NCBI GenBank assembly: GCA_015056145.1
Contig: SVGY01000010.1
Span: forward strand, 26,251-90,250
From: Clostridiales bacterium
GTDB taxonomy: Bacteria; Bacillota; Clostridia; Christensenellales; Aristaeellaceae
Direction of reading: 5' to 3'
Length of the DNA: 64,000 nt
Shown: one piece after another, positions 42,861 to 52,126 of the stretch
Position numbering within the stretch: position 1 is the first letter of the stretch
How the letters are laid out: each line of letters opens with the position of its first letter
Notes under the pieces: model-generated
What the model was told of the DNA's origin: nothing
The model's input: the letters and a program-made list of their open reading frames with translations, nothing else
Databases searched by the model: none
Translations under genes and position numbers: made by a program

Positions 42861-44138
42861 ATGGAAATGGAAAACAAAAAAATCCAAAAAGTAGACATCG
42901 ACTACACCAATGAAGCGGTTCCCCAAACTGCCCGTAAAGGCTTTGGCGCAATGTTCGTCATTATGCTGGGCTTCACTTTCTTCTCTGCCAGCATGTGGAC
43001 TGGCGTGGATCTTGCCAACGGTCTGGATCTGAAAGGATTCATCTGGGCGATCCTCATCGGCGGCGTTATCCTTGCTCTCTACACCGGTGCACTGGGTTAC
43101 ATCGGCTGCGACTCCGGTCTTTCCTTTGACCTTCTGGCCCGCCGTGCTTTCGGCGACAAGGGTTCCTATCTGCCCTCTGCCATGATCTCCCTGACCCAGA
43201 TCGGCTGGTTCGGCGTTGGCGCTGCCATGTTCGCTATTCCCGCCGCTGAGGTTCTGAACAAAAACTCCGCTATCCTCCCCTATATCCTGGTGCTGGCTGT
43301 GGGTGTGTGCATGACTGCTTCTGCCTACTTTGGCATTAAGGGTCTGGAAATTGTCAGCTACATCTCTGTTCCTCTCATCGCCATTCTGGGTACCTACGCC
43401 ATGGTTACCGCTACCGTACAGGGCGGCGGCCTCAATGCCATCTTTAACAAATCCACCGGCGGCATGACCCTGTTTGCAGCCGTAGGTTTGGTTATCGGCT
43501 CCTTTGTCAGCGGCGGTACCGCTACCCCCAACTTCGTCCGTTTTGCTAAAAACAATAAGATCGCTGTGATCACCACCGTGATCGCTTTCTTCCTTGGCAA
43601 CACCCTCATGTTCTGCTTCGGCGGCGTTGCTGGCGCTTTCACCGGCAGCAACGACATCTTCTGGGTTATGATCGAACTGGGCATGGGTGTCTGGGCCTTC
43701 CTGGTACTGGGCGCCAACATCTGGACCACCAACGACAACGCTCTCTACACTGGCGCTCTGGGCCTTGCCAACATCACCGGTCAGAAGAAAAAGCCTATGG
43801 TTATTCTTTCCGGCATCATCGGCACTGTGGCCGCCATGTGGCTGTACAACAACTTCTGCAACTGGCTGACCATTCTCAATGCCACTCTGCCTGCTGTTGG
43901 CGTTATCCTGGTCGCCGACTACTTCCTGGATCGCAAAAAGTATGCCGCTGACGTTGCAGAACCCAAGGGCATCAACTGGGCTGCCATCATCGGCGTTGTT
44001 GCCGGTGCTGTGGTGGGCAACCTCACCGGCGGCAATATCATTCCCGGCTTCACCTGGGGTATTGCAGCCATTAACAACATGGTCGTATCCTTTGCCTGCT
44101 ACTTCATCGGCCGTCTGATCACCAATAAGAAGCAGTAA
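42861..44138 (+). CDS. codB: Cytosine permease
   Basis: 425 residues with about 12 TM helices of the NCS1/CodB family ([24 protein letters not shown] first helices, [36 protein letters not shown]). It imports cytosine. It is directly followed, 11 bases later, by cytosine deaminase, a standard codBA operon. Confidence 0.93.
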   Translation: MEMENKKIQKVDIDYTNEAVPQTARKGFGAMFVIMLGFTFFSASMWTGVDLANGLDLKGFIWAILIGGVILALYTGALGYIGCDSGLSFDLLARRAFGDKGSYLPSAMISLTQIGWFGVGAAMFAIPAAEVLNKNSAILPYILVLAVGVCMTASAYFGIKGLEIVSYISVPLIAILGTYAMVTATVQGGGLNAIFNKSTGGMTLFAAVGLVIGSFVSGGTATPNFVRFAKNNKIAVITTVIAFFLGNTLMFCFGGVAGAFTGSNDIFWVMIELGMGVWAFLVLGANIWTTNDNALYTGALGLANITGQKKKPMVILSGIIGTVAAMWLYNNFCNWLTILNATLPAVGVILVADYFLDRKKYAADVAEPKGINWAAIIGVVAGAVVGNLTGGNIIPGFTWGIAAINNMVVSFACYFIGRLITNKKQ

Positions 44139-44149
44139 GGAGAAAATCT

Positions 44150-45385
44150 ATGCTTTACCGCAACCTCTATATCGAAAACGCAGAGGAAACCAGCGATATT
44201 CGCATTGCCAACGGCGTGTTTGAAGAAATCGCCCCTCATCTCGATGCCCGGGAGGGCGAAGAGGTGGTGGACTTTGGCGGCAAACTGGCTCTGCCTCCCT
44301 TCATCGAATCCCATGTTCATCTTGATACCTGCCTGACCGCAGGCCAGCCCAAATGGAACATGAGTGGTACGCTGTTTGAGGGCATCGAGACCTGGTCGCT
44401 TCGCAAAGAAACCCTTTCCCGACAGGATGTGCGGGATCGTGTGAACAAAGCCATCCGTCTCTACGCCGCCAACGGCATTCAGCACATCCGTACCCATGTG
44501 GACGTGACCGACCCTAAACTGACCGCCATGGAAGCCCTTATCGAACTGCGGGACGAAGTGAAGGATGTTATGAATATCCAGATCGTTGCTTTCCCCCAGG
44601 AAGGTATTGAAAGCTATCCCAACGGCCGCCAGCTTATGGAAGATGCCGTCAAGATGGGTGCAGACTGTGTGGGCGCCATTCCCCATTTTGAGTTCACCAG
44701 AGAATACAGCGTATCTTCTCTCAACTACGCTATGGAACTTGCTGAGAAGTACGATCGTCTGGTGGATGTTCACTGCGACGAGATTGACGACGAAGCATCC
44801 CGTGGCCTGGAAACGCTGGCTGCCCGTGCACTGGAAAGCGGTCTGAAAGATCGTGTAACCGCCAGCCACACCACTGCCATGCATTCCTACAACAATGCTT
44901 ATGTGCAGCGCCTGATGCGGTTGCTGAAGATGAGCGGTATCAACTTCGTATCCAATCCGTTGGTGAATACTCACCTGCAGGGCCGCATTGATACCTATCC
45001 CAAGCGCCGTGGCATTACCCGGGTAAAGGAACTGCGGGAAGCCGGCATCAACGTATCCTTTGGTCATGATGATATCTTCGACCCCTGGTACCCCATGGGC
45101 ACCGGTTCCATGCGTGATGTAGTCTTTATGGGCTTGCATGTCTGCCAGATGATGGGATACGACGAAATCCGTTCTTCCTACAACTTTATCTCCAACAATG
45201 CAGCACGCACACTGCACCTTGGCGATAGCTACGGCATTGCGGCAGGACGTCCTGCAAGCTTCATCGTTCTGGATGCCAAGGACTATTACGAAGCGCTGAA
45301 TACCAACGCTCTCGTACTGGCCTCCATCAAAAACGGACGCACCATTGCGCAGTCCGTTCCCGGAACGAAAAAAGCCTTGTTCTGA
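44150..45385 (+). CDS. codA: Cytosine deaminase
   Basis: A 411-residue amidohydrolase converting cytosine to uracil and ammonia. The metal site includes His55 and His57 in [27 protein letters not shown] and Asp in [15 protein letters not shown]. Length matches the family (about 420). It is co-transcribed with codB. Confidence 0.95.
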   Translation: MLYRNLYIENAEETSDIRIANGVFEEIAPHLDAREGEEVVDFGGKLALPPFIESHVHLDTCLTAGQPKWNMSGTLFEGIETWSLRKETLSRQDVRDRVNKAIRLYAANGIQHIRTHVDVTDPKLTAMEALIELRDEVKDVMNIQIVAFPQEGIESYPNGRQLMEDAVKMGADCVGAIPHFEFTREYSVSSLNYAMELAEKYDRLVDVHCDEIDDEASRGLETLAARALESGLKDRVTASHTTAMHSYNNAYVQRLMRLLKMSGINFVSNPLVNTHLQGRIDTYPKRRGITRVKELREAGINVSFGHDDIFDPWYPMGTGSMRDVVFMGLHVCQMMGYDEIRSSYNFISNNAARTLHLGDSYGIAAGRPASFIVLDAKDYYEALNTNALVLASIKNGRTIAQSVPGTKKALF

Positions 45386-45389
45386 TCTA

Positions 45390-45426
45390 AAAGAAACCAT
45401 GCAGAAATGAACTGCATGGTTTCTTT
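45390..45426. terminator. Bidirectional terminator after codA
   Basis: AAAGAAACCATGCAG (45390-45404) pairs perfectly with CTGCATGGTTTCTTT (45412-45426). Confidence 0.93.
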
Positions 45427-45435
45427 TTTCTTATT

Positions 45436-45930
45436 TCACTGTCCGGACAGCGTCTTGACCTGAAAGCTTACGCCCCAAACATAATAGCTCACAATAATTT
45501 CCCGCACGGGGTGGGTGTCCTTGGGGGCGAGGATCATGGCAGACACCGTGGTTTCCTGCTTGGGTTCTGCGGAGTGCACCTGATGATCCGCCAATTGGAG
45601 GATATCCGTGGGCTGGGGCACCACCTGCACCTCGATCATATCGATGGGTACGAGGCAGCCGTTGCGCAGCTTAACATCAAAGCGGAGGTACACATAGTCC
45701 TCGGCGGATTTCCACTGTTCCGGCTTCTGGAAAATGGTTCCCATGAAGGTGTTGGTGTCCATGGATGCCTGCAGAGTTGCAAAGTCTTCCGCCTGCTGCC
45801 CTGCATTCGTTCCGCTGGAGGAAACAACCTCTACCGTTACTTCTGCCGTCATGAAAAGATACCCCATCATCAAAAGCATGGTCAGAAGCAGCGCCACCAT
45901 GATGATGGCTATGATTTTCAGCGCTTTCAT
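45436..45930 (-). CDS. Hypothetical membrane-anchored extracellular protein
   Basis: 164 residues: one N-terminal TM/signal anchor (IIAIIMVALLLTMLLMMGYL) and a beta-rich outer domain with a spaced pattern DYVYLRFDVKLRNGCLVPID that resembles DUF4352-like immunoglobulin folds of lipoproteins. No family is recognised with certainty. It starts with ATG behind AAGGAGG and has its own promoter. Confidence 0.6.
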   Translation of the reverse strand: MKALKIIAIIMVALLLTMLLMMGYLFMTAEVTVEVVSSSGTNAGQQAEDFATLQASMDTNTFMGTIFQKPEQWKSAEDYVYLRFDVKLRNGCLVPIDMIEVQVVPQPTDILQLADHQVHSAEPKQETTVSAMILAPKDTHPVREIIVSYYVWGVSFQVKTLSGQ

Positions 45931-46007
45931 GGCTGATGATTCCTCCTTTTTCCCTTTCGGGATGCGGCTTTTTATCCCCCACTGGGTTGCAGGATCAACC
46001 TGATCTT

Positions 46008-46036
46008 ATCTTAGCATTTTTCCAACGCTGTGTAAA
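46008..46036 (-). promoter_or_regulatory. Promoter of the anchored hypothetical protein
   Basis: Minus strand TTTACA (46031-46036), a 17-base spacer and TAAGAT (46008-46013) with TGn. Confidence 0.55.
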
Positions 46037-46056
46037 TATGACGACGCAAATGCCCC

Positions 46057-46088
46057 AAAGCCTGCAAGAAAAACCATCAGGCTTTTTT
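46057..46088. terminator. Hairpin at the end of helD
   Basis: AAAGCCTG (46057-46064) pairs with CAGGCTTT (46078-46085). The T-run (46083-46088) is on the plus strand, so as a minus-strand terminator for helD it is weak (UUU only) and overlaps the helD stop. Confidence 0.45.
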
Positions 46089-48333
46089 ATTTTACCAGTG
46101 GCGTAAGGCTTCCCACCGCAGTCAGGCACAACCTGTGCAGGGGACGGGTCATGAGGACGTACAACAGCTTTGCATAAAAGGGTTCATCAGGGTAATTTTC
46201 TTCATCTGCATCCGCTATGATCACGCCGTCAAACTCAAGGCCCTTTACCATGGAAGAATCGGCCACCTGCAATCCGCCTGCAAAAGCATCGTCGCCCTGG
46301 CTCATCAGGCGCAGCGCAGGCAGTGCAGGGGTAAGCGCTTTGTGAAGCGCCTTGGCAGCCTTTGGTGTTTTTACCACAATAGCCACCGAGGCAAGCCCAT
46401 CTTTTTGCCACTGCTCCACAAGCTGTGCAATGGCCTTTAAACGTTCTTTTTCATTCTTCGCAGAGAGGAACAAGGGTGCCGGGCCATGCCTTTCCACAGG
46501 CCTTGCAGCCCCTTCTCCGGGCACAGGATGCTTTTCCATTACCCGGTAAGCAGCCTCCATGATCTCCACGGTACTGCGGTAAGAAGTGGAAAGCCTGCAA
46601 ACTTCGGGCGTCTTTTCAAATATACCCTGGCTGATATCCTGCCAGCTGTTCAGGCCTTCCCTGCCGTATATTCCCTGGCACAAATCCCCTACCAGCGTAA
46701 AGGCATCGTGCCCAAACAGCGTACGCAATGCCTTTACCTGCAAAGGCGAAACATCCTGCGCTTCGTCGATCATTACATGGCGGATATTGAGCCGCTCAAC
46801 TCCCAGAAGCCCCTTCGCCAAAAGCAGCAGGGCGGGCAGATCCTCCGCAGCAACACATTTCTTTTCGATCAGGGGAAGGGTCGCTTCCAGCACAGGCACA
46901 TTTTCCGGATCCCGCTCTGCTTCATCCCTGAGAAATGCCTCATATACCGGCAGCAATTCAAGCTTTCCGAAAAACCCGTCGAAGTTCTTAACAAACTCCT
47001 TTTTGCGCTGTTTCAGTTCATCCAGCCGCATATCCCGGGCATCCAGCAGCGCCCGGGCCTTGCTGCGGCGTTCCTCGCCATCGGGCATGCTTCTGAGAAG
47101 CTGATCCAGCTTTTTCTCTACCAGCGCCATCAATCCCTCACGAATTTCCCGCACCGCTGTTTCCAACCGTTTTTCGGCCAGCTTTTTGATTTCGTCCCTG
47201 CGCACAGCCAGAGGAAAATGCCTGAGATCGACCAGAAAAAATCGTTTAATCTGCTGCACTGTCATCAGGGTTTTGCCAAGGAAAACTATATCCTGCACCG
47301 GAAGACAGCTTTTTTCCAGGCGGCTCAAAAACGCCTCCAGCCTTTCTGCAACTTCCAGTGAGCCTTTCCGGCGCAGCACATGATCCAGCTGCTCCTGTTC
47401 CTGCCGGGGCATGGAAAGCCGCTGCACCAAGCGGGCGTTGGTTTTCACCCTGGGCATGTTCTTCTTCAGCAGTTGCCGGCACAGACCCTCAAAGGTGGTC
47501 TGACGAACGTGATCCACGCCCAGATCCGGCAGCACCCTGCTGATGTAGCTTAAGAACAGTGGGTTCGGAGCCAGTATCAACATTTGTTGAGGCGCAACCG
47601 TCTTTTGCAGATGATACAACAGCCAGGCCATTCGATGCAGGGCGATGGTGGTTTTGCCGCTGCCTGCTACGCCCTGTACGCACAGAGGGCTGAAAGCTGC
47701 ATAACGAATAACCGTGTTTTGTTCCGCCTGAATAGTGGTAACCACTTCCCTGAGGCGGTTTGTGGTCATCTGGCTCAGCGCCTCGGTGAGGTATCTTTCC
47801 TGCCCTGCAAGGCCCGTGTCCTGCACATCCGTCAGCCTTCCATCCTCCATGGAAAACATCCTTTTCAGGAAAAGCTCGCCCTCTATTTTTCCATCGGGTG
47901 CGTCATAGCTGATCCGCCCCACCTGCCCGGAGTAGTACAGATTTGCCACCGGGCTGCGCCAGTCCGCCACCCACACCTTATAGCCCGGGGTTTCAAATAC
48001 GCCCCATCTGCCGACGTACACCGACGTAGTTTCGCCAGGCCTGAGCATGCCCATATCCGGCGTACCCTCATCGGGCCGGAAGTCCATCCGGGCAAAGTAA
48101 GGCTGTTTTTTGCTCAGCCGAAGCTGATGCAACGTCCGCAGCTTGGATGCGACCACGAATTTCTGTACCTCCGCATCGTTGCTGCCATCGTCAAGGACGT
48201 GAATCAGCCGGTCATTGCCATCCACGATACCAAGATCATACTCGATTTTGCTGATCTCTTCCCGCACCACCGCAAGGGTGTTTTGCAGGCGCAGGTTTTC
48301 CTCCTGCCATATGCTGTTTTCATTTTGATTCAT
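46087..48333 (-). CDS. helD: RNA polymerase-recycling helicase-like ATPase HelD
   Basis: 748 residues from the ATG at 48333 (MNQNENSIWQEEN), with GGAGGTGA 8 bases upstream; a GTG 12 bases upstream is too near that site. Architecture is that of Firmicutes HelD: an N-terminal coiled-coil arm that enters the polymerase secondary channel (1-80), then UvrD-like 1A with Walker A GVAGSGKT (221-228). The helical bumper insertion follows (about 300-480), then Walker B VMIDEAQDVSPLQ and the motif SYRSTVEIMEAAYR. HelD strips stalled RNA polymerase from DNA and can contribute to rifamycin tolerance in some groups. It is preceded by an unusually long leader of about 200 bases. Confidence 0.92.
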   Translation of the reverse strand: MNQNENSIWQEENLRLQNTLAVVREEISKIEYDLGIVDGNDRLIHVLDDGSNDAEVQKFVVASKLRTLHQLRLSKKQPYFARMDFRPDEGTPDMGMLRPGETTSVYVGRWGVFETPGYKVWVADWRSPVANLYYSGQVGRISYDAPDGKIEGELFLKRMFSMEDGRLTDVQDTGLAGQERYLTEALSQMTTNRLREVVTTIQAEQNTVIRYAAFSPLCVQGVAGSGKTTIALHRMAWLLYHLQKTVAPQQMLILAPNPLFLSYISRVLPDLGVDHVRQTTFEGLCRQLLKKNMPRVKTNARLVQRLSMPRQEQEQLDHVLRRKGSLEVAERLEAFLSRLEKSCLPVQDIVFLGKTLMTVQQIKRFFLVDLRHFPLAVRRDEIKKLAEKRLETAVREIREGLMALVEKKLDQLLRSMPDGEERRSKARALLDARDMRLDELKQRKKEFVKNFDGFFGKLELLPVYEAFLRDEAERDPENVPVLEATLPLIEKKCVAAEDLPALLLLAKGLLGVERLNIRHVMIDEAQDVSPLQVKALRTLFGHDAFTLVGDLCQGIYGREGLNSWQDISQGIFEKTPEVCRLSTSYRSTVEIMEAAYRVMEKHPVPGEGAARPVERHGPAPLFLSAKNEKERLKAIAQLVEQWQKDGLASVAIVVKTPKAAKALHKALTPALPALRLMSQGDDAFAGGLQVADSSMVKGLEFDGVIIADADEENYPDEPFYAKLLYVLMTRPLHRLCLTAVGSLTPLVK

Positions 48334-48546
48334 GATGATTTTCACCTCCGCATCATTTGAAGATGCAGCGCTCTCGTTTCATAAACGGTTCGCATTGCGC
48401 CCACAGGACAGAACGCATGCGGCGTTCAGCGGAAAAAAGAGATGCAAAAAGTCACCGATGCATGCCAAAAGGCCCCGGACGGACGGGGGGAATTTCAGCA
48501 AACATGCGGTGACGCAGAGGTTTTCTCCTTCAGAAAAGGGAAAGCA

Positions 48547-48575
48547 ATTGTAGCACAGTTTTTTTACTGGGTCAA
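48547..48575 (-). promoter_or_regulatory. Promoter of helD
   Basis: Minus strand TTGACC (48570-48575), a 17-base spacer and TACAAT (48547-48552) with a TGn extended -10. Confidence 0.85.
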
Positions 48576-48588
48576 GGGGTTTATAAAA

Positions 48589-48808
48589 AAACGCCGCTTT
48601 GAATAAGCGACGTTTTCTGGCTGTCAAAAAATGCGCAGGGTGCAGGGGGATCATCCCCCTGCCGGGTGTGGGCAGAGCCCACATTCCTTGTGCTGCAGCA
48701 CTTTCAAGAAAGCACAGCGAGCACCGAAGGTGCTAGATTTGCGGCTTTGACTGACAAGAATGAGGTTTTTCGACAAGCTGAAACGCCGCTTTGAATATGC
48801 GACGTTTT
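48589..48808. repeat. Structured intergenic element bounded by a duplicated terminator hairpin
   Basis: Two near-identical copies of AAACGCCGCTTTGAATA (48589 and 48781, 192 bases apart), each closing a hairpin with GCGACGTTT, flank a run of short hairpins. These are GCAGGGGGA/TCCCCCTGC (48642-48662), TGTGGGC/GCCCACA (48667-48683), GTGCT/AGCAC (48690-48701), CTTTC/GAAAG (48702-48713) and GCACC/GGTGC (48721-48733). The right copy acts as terminator of the DUF4230 gene. The whole looks like a REP/MITE-type element or structured RNA inserted into, and duplicating, the terminator. Confidence 0.65.
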
Positions 48809-48817
48809 TTCGTTTGA

Positions 48818-49468
48818 TTACTGAGCGGGCTGTTCCGTGGGTTCGTCGGTTACCGCAAGGGATTCATCCATTACCACTTCCAGCGTGTACTGGCCGTAGA
48901 AGGGCTCGCCCTCCAAGAGGGTGGCAAAGAGGCTCTGCAGTGCTTCTTCGGTGCCTTCCCAGGCCTGCTGGCGAAGATCTTCACGGTCCGCATTATCGGT
49001 ATAAAGCTGATTCTGGATTTCGTTAATATGTCCGGTGATTTCCGAAGTGGAGAGCAGCGATGCAAGGCCGGACTGCTTGATATCCTCTTCAGCAATGAGC
49101 ACATGGTGGGTATTCACCTGAGGAGAAGGAACCATGATGCGGATCACTTTATCCTGGACGATAACGACTGCGTTGGTCAAATCCACCGTGTAATCCATAT
49201 AAAATGTGTACGGATACTGGATTTCGCGGGTTACGACCTTTTTCCCGAAAAGTTCAAAGCCCTTTTCGTATTTCTTCATACCAGTCTCGGTATACTCGAA
49301 AACTTTGAGCTCAGAAGTTTTTTCCAGCTTTTCAGAAAACTTCTGACTGATCCAGAGGCCATTATCCTCATAGAGTCGCTTGTAAATTTCCGGGCCAAAT
49401 ATCACGCCCACCACCACAAAGGCTAGTGAAAACACTACCAAAGCGATTTTTTTGATGGTTTTTTTCAT
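48818..49468 (-). CDS. DUF4230-like membrane-anchored protein
   Basis: 216 residues with an N-terminal TM anchor (IALVVFSLAFVVVGVIFG) and an outer domain resembling DUF4230 (SELKVFEYTETGMKKYEK, YTFYMDYTVDLTNAVVIVQD). The C-terminal tail is acidic. Function unknown. It follows, by 27 bases, the proline-rich membrane protein, and the pair is probably one transcript ended by the hairpin at 48781-48808. Confidence 0.65.
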   Translation of the reverse strand: MKKTIKKIALVVFSLAFVVVGVIFGPEIYKRLYEDNGLWISQKFSEKLEKTSELKVFEYTETGMKKYEKGFELFGKKVVTREIQYPYTFYMDYTVDLTNAVVIVQDKVIRIMVPSPQVNTHHVLIAEEDIKQSGLASLLSTSEITGHINEIQNQLYTDNADREDLRQQAWEGTEEALQSLFATLLEGEPFYGQYTLEVVMDESLAVTDEPTEQPAQ

Positions 49469-49495
49469 TTTGTCTTACCTTCCGAATAAATCAAA

Positions 49496-49825
49496 TCAGG
49501 GAAGCGTAGAGCTGAGGGGAGAGATGTACTCCAGCAGAAGTACCACGCCCAGGGCAACCAGCGCAAAAGTAGCCAGCACGCCCACCAGCAGGAAGTAACC
49601 CTTCATGAAGCGGCGCACACGGCCCTTCTTGCGCTTCTTTTCCTTTTCGGGCTTAAAGTGCTCACGATCAGGCTGGGAGATGGTATTGGCCGGCATCGGC
49701 TGTGCAGGAAACACGGGCTGGGAGTTTGCGGGAATTTTTTCATCGTAGTTATGCTGATCCTGAGGAGCAATGCCGTTGACGGGCATCTGCTGTACAGGCA
49801 CGTTCTGCGGAACATTGGGCTGCAT
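49496..49825 (-). CDS. Small proline/glutamine-rich membrane protein
   Basis: 109 residues from the ATG at 49825, behind GAGGAGGAA; the frame extends upstream to 49987 into the promoter region and is rejected there. Residues 1-60 are low complexity and rich in Pro, Gln and Asn (NVPVQQMPVNGIAPQDQ). A basic cluster (KEKKRKKGRVRRF) precedes a single TM helix (GYFLLVGVLATFALVALGVV). No known family. It is co-oriented with the DUF4230 gene. Confidence 0.6.
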   Translation of the reverse strand: MQPNVPQNVPVQQMPVNGIAPQDQHNYDEKIPANSQPVFPAQPMPANTISQPDREHFKPEKEKKRKKGRVRRFMKGYFLLVGVLATFALVALGVVLLLEYISPLSSTLP

Positions 49826-49936
49826 GTTGAATTCCTCCTCGGTAGAATGTATGGGGTATATTTTTCCCCAAGCATAGTATACGACACATTTCATCAAATT
49901 GCTATCATTTTTTCTGTTTTCCTTTTTGCTGGTACA

Positions 49937-49974
49937 AAAAAACTGCACAGAGCGGCTCTCCATCGCTCTGTGCA
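49937..49974 (-). terminator. Terminator of the SpoIID/LytB gene
   Basis: TGCACAGAGCG (49944-49954) pairs with CGCTCTGTGCA (49964-49974), followed on the minus strand by G and T7. Confidence 0.9.
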
Positions 49975-49990
49975 AGGGGGAAAGCAAGGT

Positions 49991-51781
49991 TTACTCCCTG
50001 CTTAAAAAGCTTTCCATTACATAGCCTTCTGCATAATCGGTGCGCACCCTTACCCATCCTTCTTCAGGGCAGTGTTCCAGCACCAGCAGACGCTGATTTT
50101 TGTACAATCTCAAAAGGATGTTGCCATTAAGGCTGGGCAGCGAACGCAGGTTCAGGGAGCTGTCATCATCAATTCCCGTTACAACAGCAATCCACTGATC
50201 GCCTGCGGGTTCAAGGCTCAGGGGCATCAGGGTGGGCATCGGTGTGGGCGAAAGCGTCGGGCCCATGGTAGCTCTCAGAGGCTCGGATACTTCCGGCAAT
50301 TCTTCCTCGGTGTACTCATATCGCCACAGCTCCATGCCGGGGTAATAGAAATTCATGATTTCAACGTAGGTCTTGCCGTAGGCGGAGGCCATCCATTCGG
50401 CGCCCCGCTGGCTCATTCCCACGCCATGACCGTAGCGGCGTGCTTCCAGCGTGTAGCTGTCTTTTCCCTCCGTCAAAGTCCAGATCTCGTTTTCGTAATT
50501 GGAGGAGATATCCATGCCCAGCAAGCTTTCCGCCAGAGGGAAAATGGGAATCTGCACCACAAAGGGCTTGTCCAGCGTGACGAATTCACCGTAAATGGCT
50601 TCCGGCGTAGGGGCAGGGGTGGGTTCCGGGGTGATCACAGGGGTGATGACATCCTCTTCCACTGCCATGGGATCCCCTTCCAGAACGGTGATAACCACCT
50701 GAGGCTCCTCTTTCTTTTCCTCACGGGTACGGCTCTTCAGGGAAACTTCCATATTGATGGCAGTGGCCTTGCCTTCCGGCGACATTTCCAAACTCATGCT
50801 GTGGATTTCCACAATCTGGATGCTGTCTGCGGAAGGATCCATGCCCAAATCAGTCAAATCCTCCTGGAGGCACTGAGCCAGAAGGGTACGAAGGCCATGC
50901 ATGCCCACATCGCTGCCCTTGTCGGTGTAGCGTTTTGGCAGAACGGTTCTGCGCACAGTGCTGGCAGGATTTTCCAGATCATAGGGATCCACCCCGGCGG
51001 CATAGTATTCGTACCGGTCCTTCACATTCCAGACAGATTCCACACGTTCCATATAGCCACCATTGGAAGCGGCATAATAGCACTGAGCCAGCTCGCCGTT
51101 ATAGAATCCGCATACGCCTTCCGTTTCCCGGATGGCCCGTTCGCATTTGGCATACCCAGGAAGATAACCCTTGAACACCTGATCGTTGGTGGTGTCTACC
51201 ACGTCGTAATCCCTCGAAGGATCACGGCGGCGCAGCACATAGGTGCGGGCGGCCACAGTCTGGGCTTTGAGGGCTTCCAGGGGAAAATATTCACTCATCT
51301 CGTAAGGAACAACGCACTGGAGATAATCCTCCACATGGAGGGTGGCAATGGGCAGAATGATCTCCCCATCCACTTTTAGCCGCAGATCGGCCTTGTAGAA
51401 GGCGGCATAATTCGTCAGCGAAAAACCCACGTCCTGCCCGGCGCCTGCCCGGTAGCGGGTAAGGCTGCATTCGCCGCCCAGTTCCGCAGTCATGTTTTCG
51501 TAGTACAAAAAGAGTTTTCCGTCATTCAGGCGGAAGGAAAGGGTATTGCCCCTGTCAAAAAACAACTCTGTGCCATTGGGCGAGGTGAGGCCGTAGGGGC
51601 CGGTCAAAACCACGTCCATACGGTTGGTTATGTTAAGCCTGCGGAGAAGTACCCGCACCATGGGATCAATTTTGCCGGCAGGTTTTCCCTTTTCCGCAAG
51701 GGCGTTGGAAACAGTCATGGTCAGCAGCATGGCTACGCAAAGCAAAAAAGCCAACAGCCGGTTTCCTTTTTTCTGTTCCAT
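49991..51781 (-). CDS. SpoIID/LytB-domain protein with C-terminal SH3-like domain
   Basis: 596 residues. I use the ATG at 51781 (MEQKKGNRLLAFLLCVAM) with AGGAGGTG 8 bases upstream; a longer frame to 51805 is possible. A signal peptide ends near NALA. The SpoIID domain (about 130-480) has the typical segments VEDYLQCVVPYEMSEYFPLE, LKAQTVAARTYVL and the late YGHGVGMSQRGAEWMA catalytic loop. A Pro/Thr-rich insert (ITPEPTPAPTP) splits it. A C-terminal bacterial SH3 domain (DDSSLNLRSLPSLNGNILLR) likely binds peptidoglycan. The family cleaves denuded glycan strands; here it may serve vegetative or sporulation cell-wall work. Confidence 0.88.
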   Translation of the reverse strand: MEQKKGNRLLAFLLCVAMLLTMTVSNALAEKGKPAGKIDPMVRVLLRRLNITNRMDVVLTGPYGLTSPNGTELFFDRGNTLSFRLNDGKLFLYYENMTAELGGECSLTRYRAGAGQDVGFSLTNYAAFYKADLRLKVDGEIILPIATLHVEDYLQCVVPYEMSEYFPLEALKAQTVAARTYVLRRRDPSRDYDVVDTTNDQVFKGYLPGYAKCERAIRETEGVCGFYNGELAQCYYAASNGGYMERVESVWNVKDRYEYYAAGVDPYDLENPASTVRRTVLPKRYTDKGSDVGMHGLRTLLAQCLQEDLTDLGMDPSADSIQIVEIHSMSLEMSPEGKATAINMEVSLKSRTREEKKEEPQVVITVLEGDPMAVEEDVITPVITPEPTPAPTPEAIYGEFVTLDKPFVVQIPIFPLAESLLGMDISSNYENEIWTLTEGKDSYTLEARRYGHGVGMSQRGAEWMASAYGKTYVEIMNFYYPGMELWRYEYTEEELPEVSEPLRATMGPTLSPTPMPTLMPLSLEPAGDQWIAVVTGIDDDSSLNLRSLPSLNGNILLRLYKNQRLLVLEHCPEEGWVRVRTDYAEGYVMESFLSRE

Positions 51782-52051
51782 GGCCGACACACCTCCTCCG
51801 CTCACCGGATATCATAACCAGAACCGATGCAAATAAACACATTCAAACGTTTAAGAAAAAACCAATTTAATGCTACCATCTGCTCTGGCAAAACTCAACC
51901 CTGTCGCTTTTGGAAAAACCCTTTCCAAATACAGCAAACCATTATTTTATATTGCATACAGGTCTATCTTAACCTTTTACAAAATTATTAAAAACAAATC
52001 ATAAAAACAGTTCACAAACACGTTAAAAGCTATACACAATCACATTTTCCG

Positions 52052-52071
52052 AAAATGACAATTGTCATTTT
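52052..52071. promoter_or_regulatory. Perfect 20-bp palindromic operator overlapping the GH43 -35 box
   Basis: AAAATGACAA followed directly by its exact complement TTGTCATTTT. It covers the -35 box (52062-52067), the best position for a repressor. The regulator is not in the window. Confidence 0.65.
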
Positions 52072-52090
52072 GTAACCGATGCGATATAAT
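52062..52090 (+). promoter_or_regulatory. GH43 promoter
   Basis: TTGTCA (52062-52067), a 17-base spacer and a perfect TATAAT (52085-52090), 36 bases before the ATG. Confidence 0.85.
52071..52084. promoter_or_regulatory. Possible CcpA (cre) site in the GH43 promoter spacer
   Basis: TGTAACCGATGCGA matches the cre pattern TGnAAnCGnTnnCA at all fixed positions but one and lies between -35 and -10. Carbon repression would make sense for a glycosidase gene, but the match is short. Confidence 0.35.
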
Positions 52091-52126
52091 TATTTTGTGT
52101 AATCCAAACAAGGAGCGATCAACCCC

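Larger units (their letters stand above)
48334..48817. other. 484-base intergenic region upstream of helD
   Basis: No gene seen. From right to left it holds the structured repeat element (48589-48808), the helD promoter (48547-48575) and the roughly 200-base helD leader, which contains a purine-poor, GC-rich patch at 48465-48490. Confidence 0.75.
51782..52126. other. 345-base intergenic region between divergent SpoIID and GH43 genes
   Basis: No gene seen. The left part (51782-52030) is AT-rich and contains an AAACGTTT palindrome (51847-51854). The right part holds the GH43 control region (52052-52090). Confidence 0.75.
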
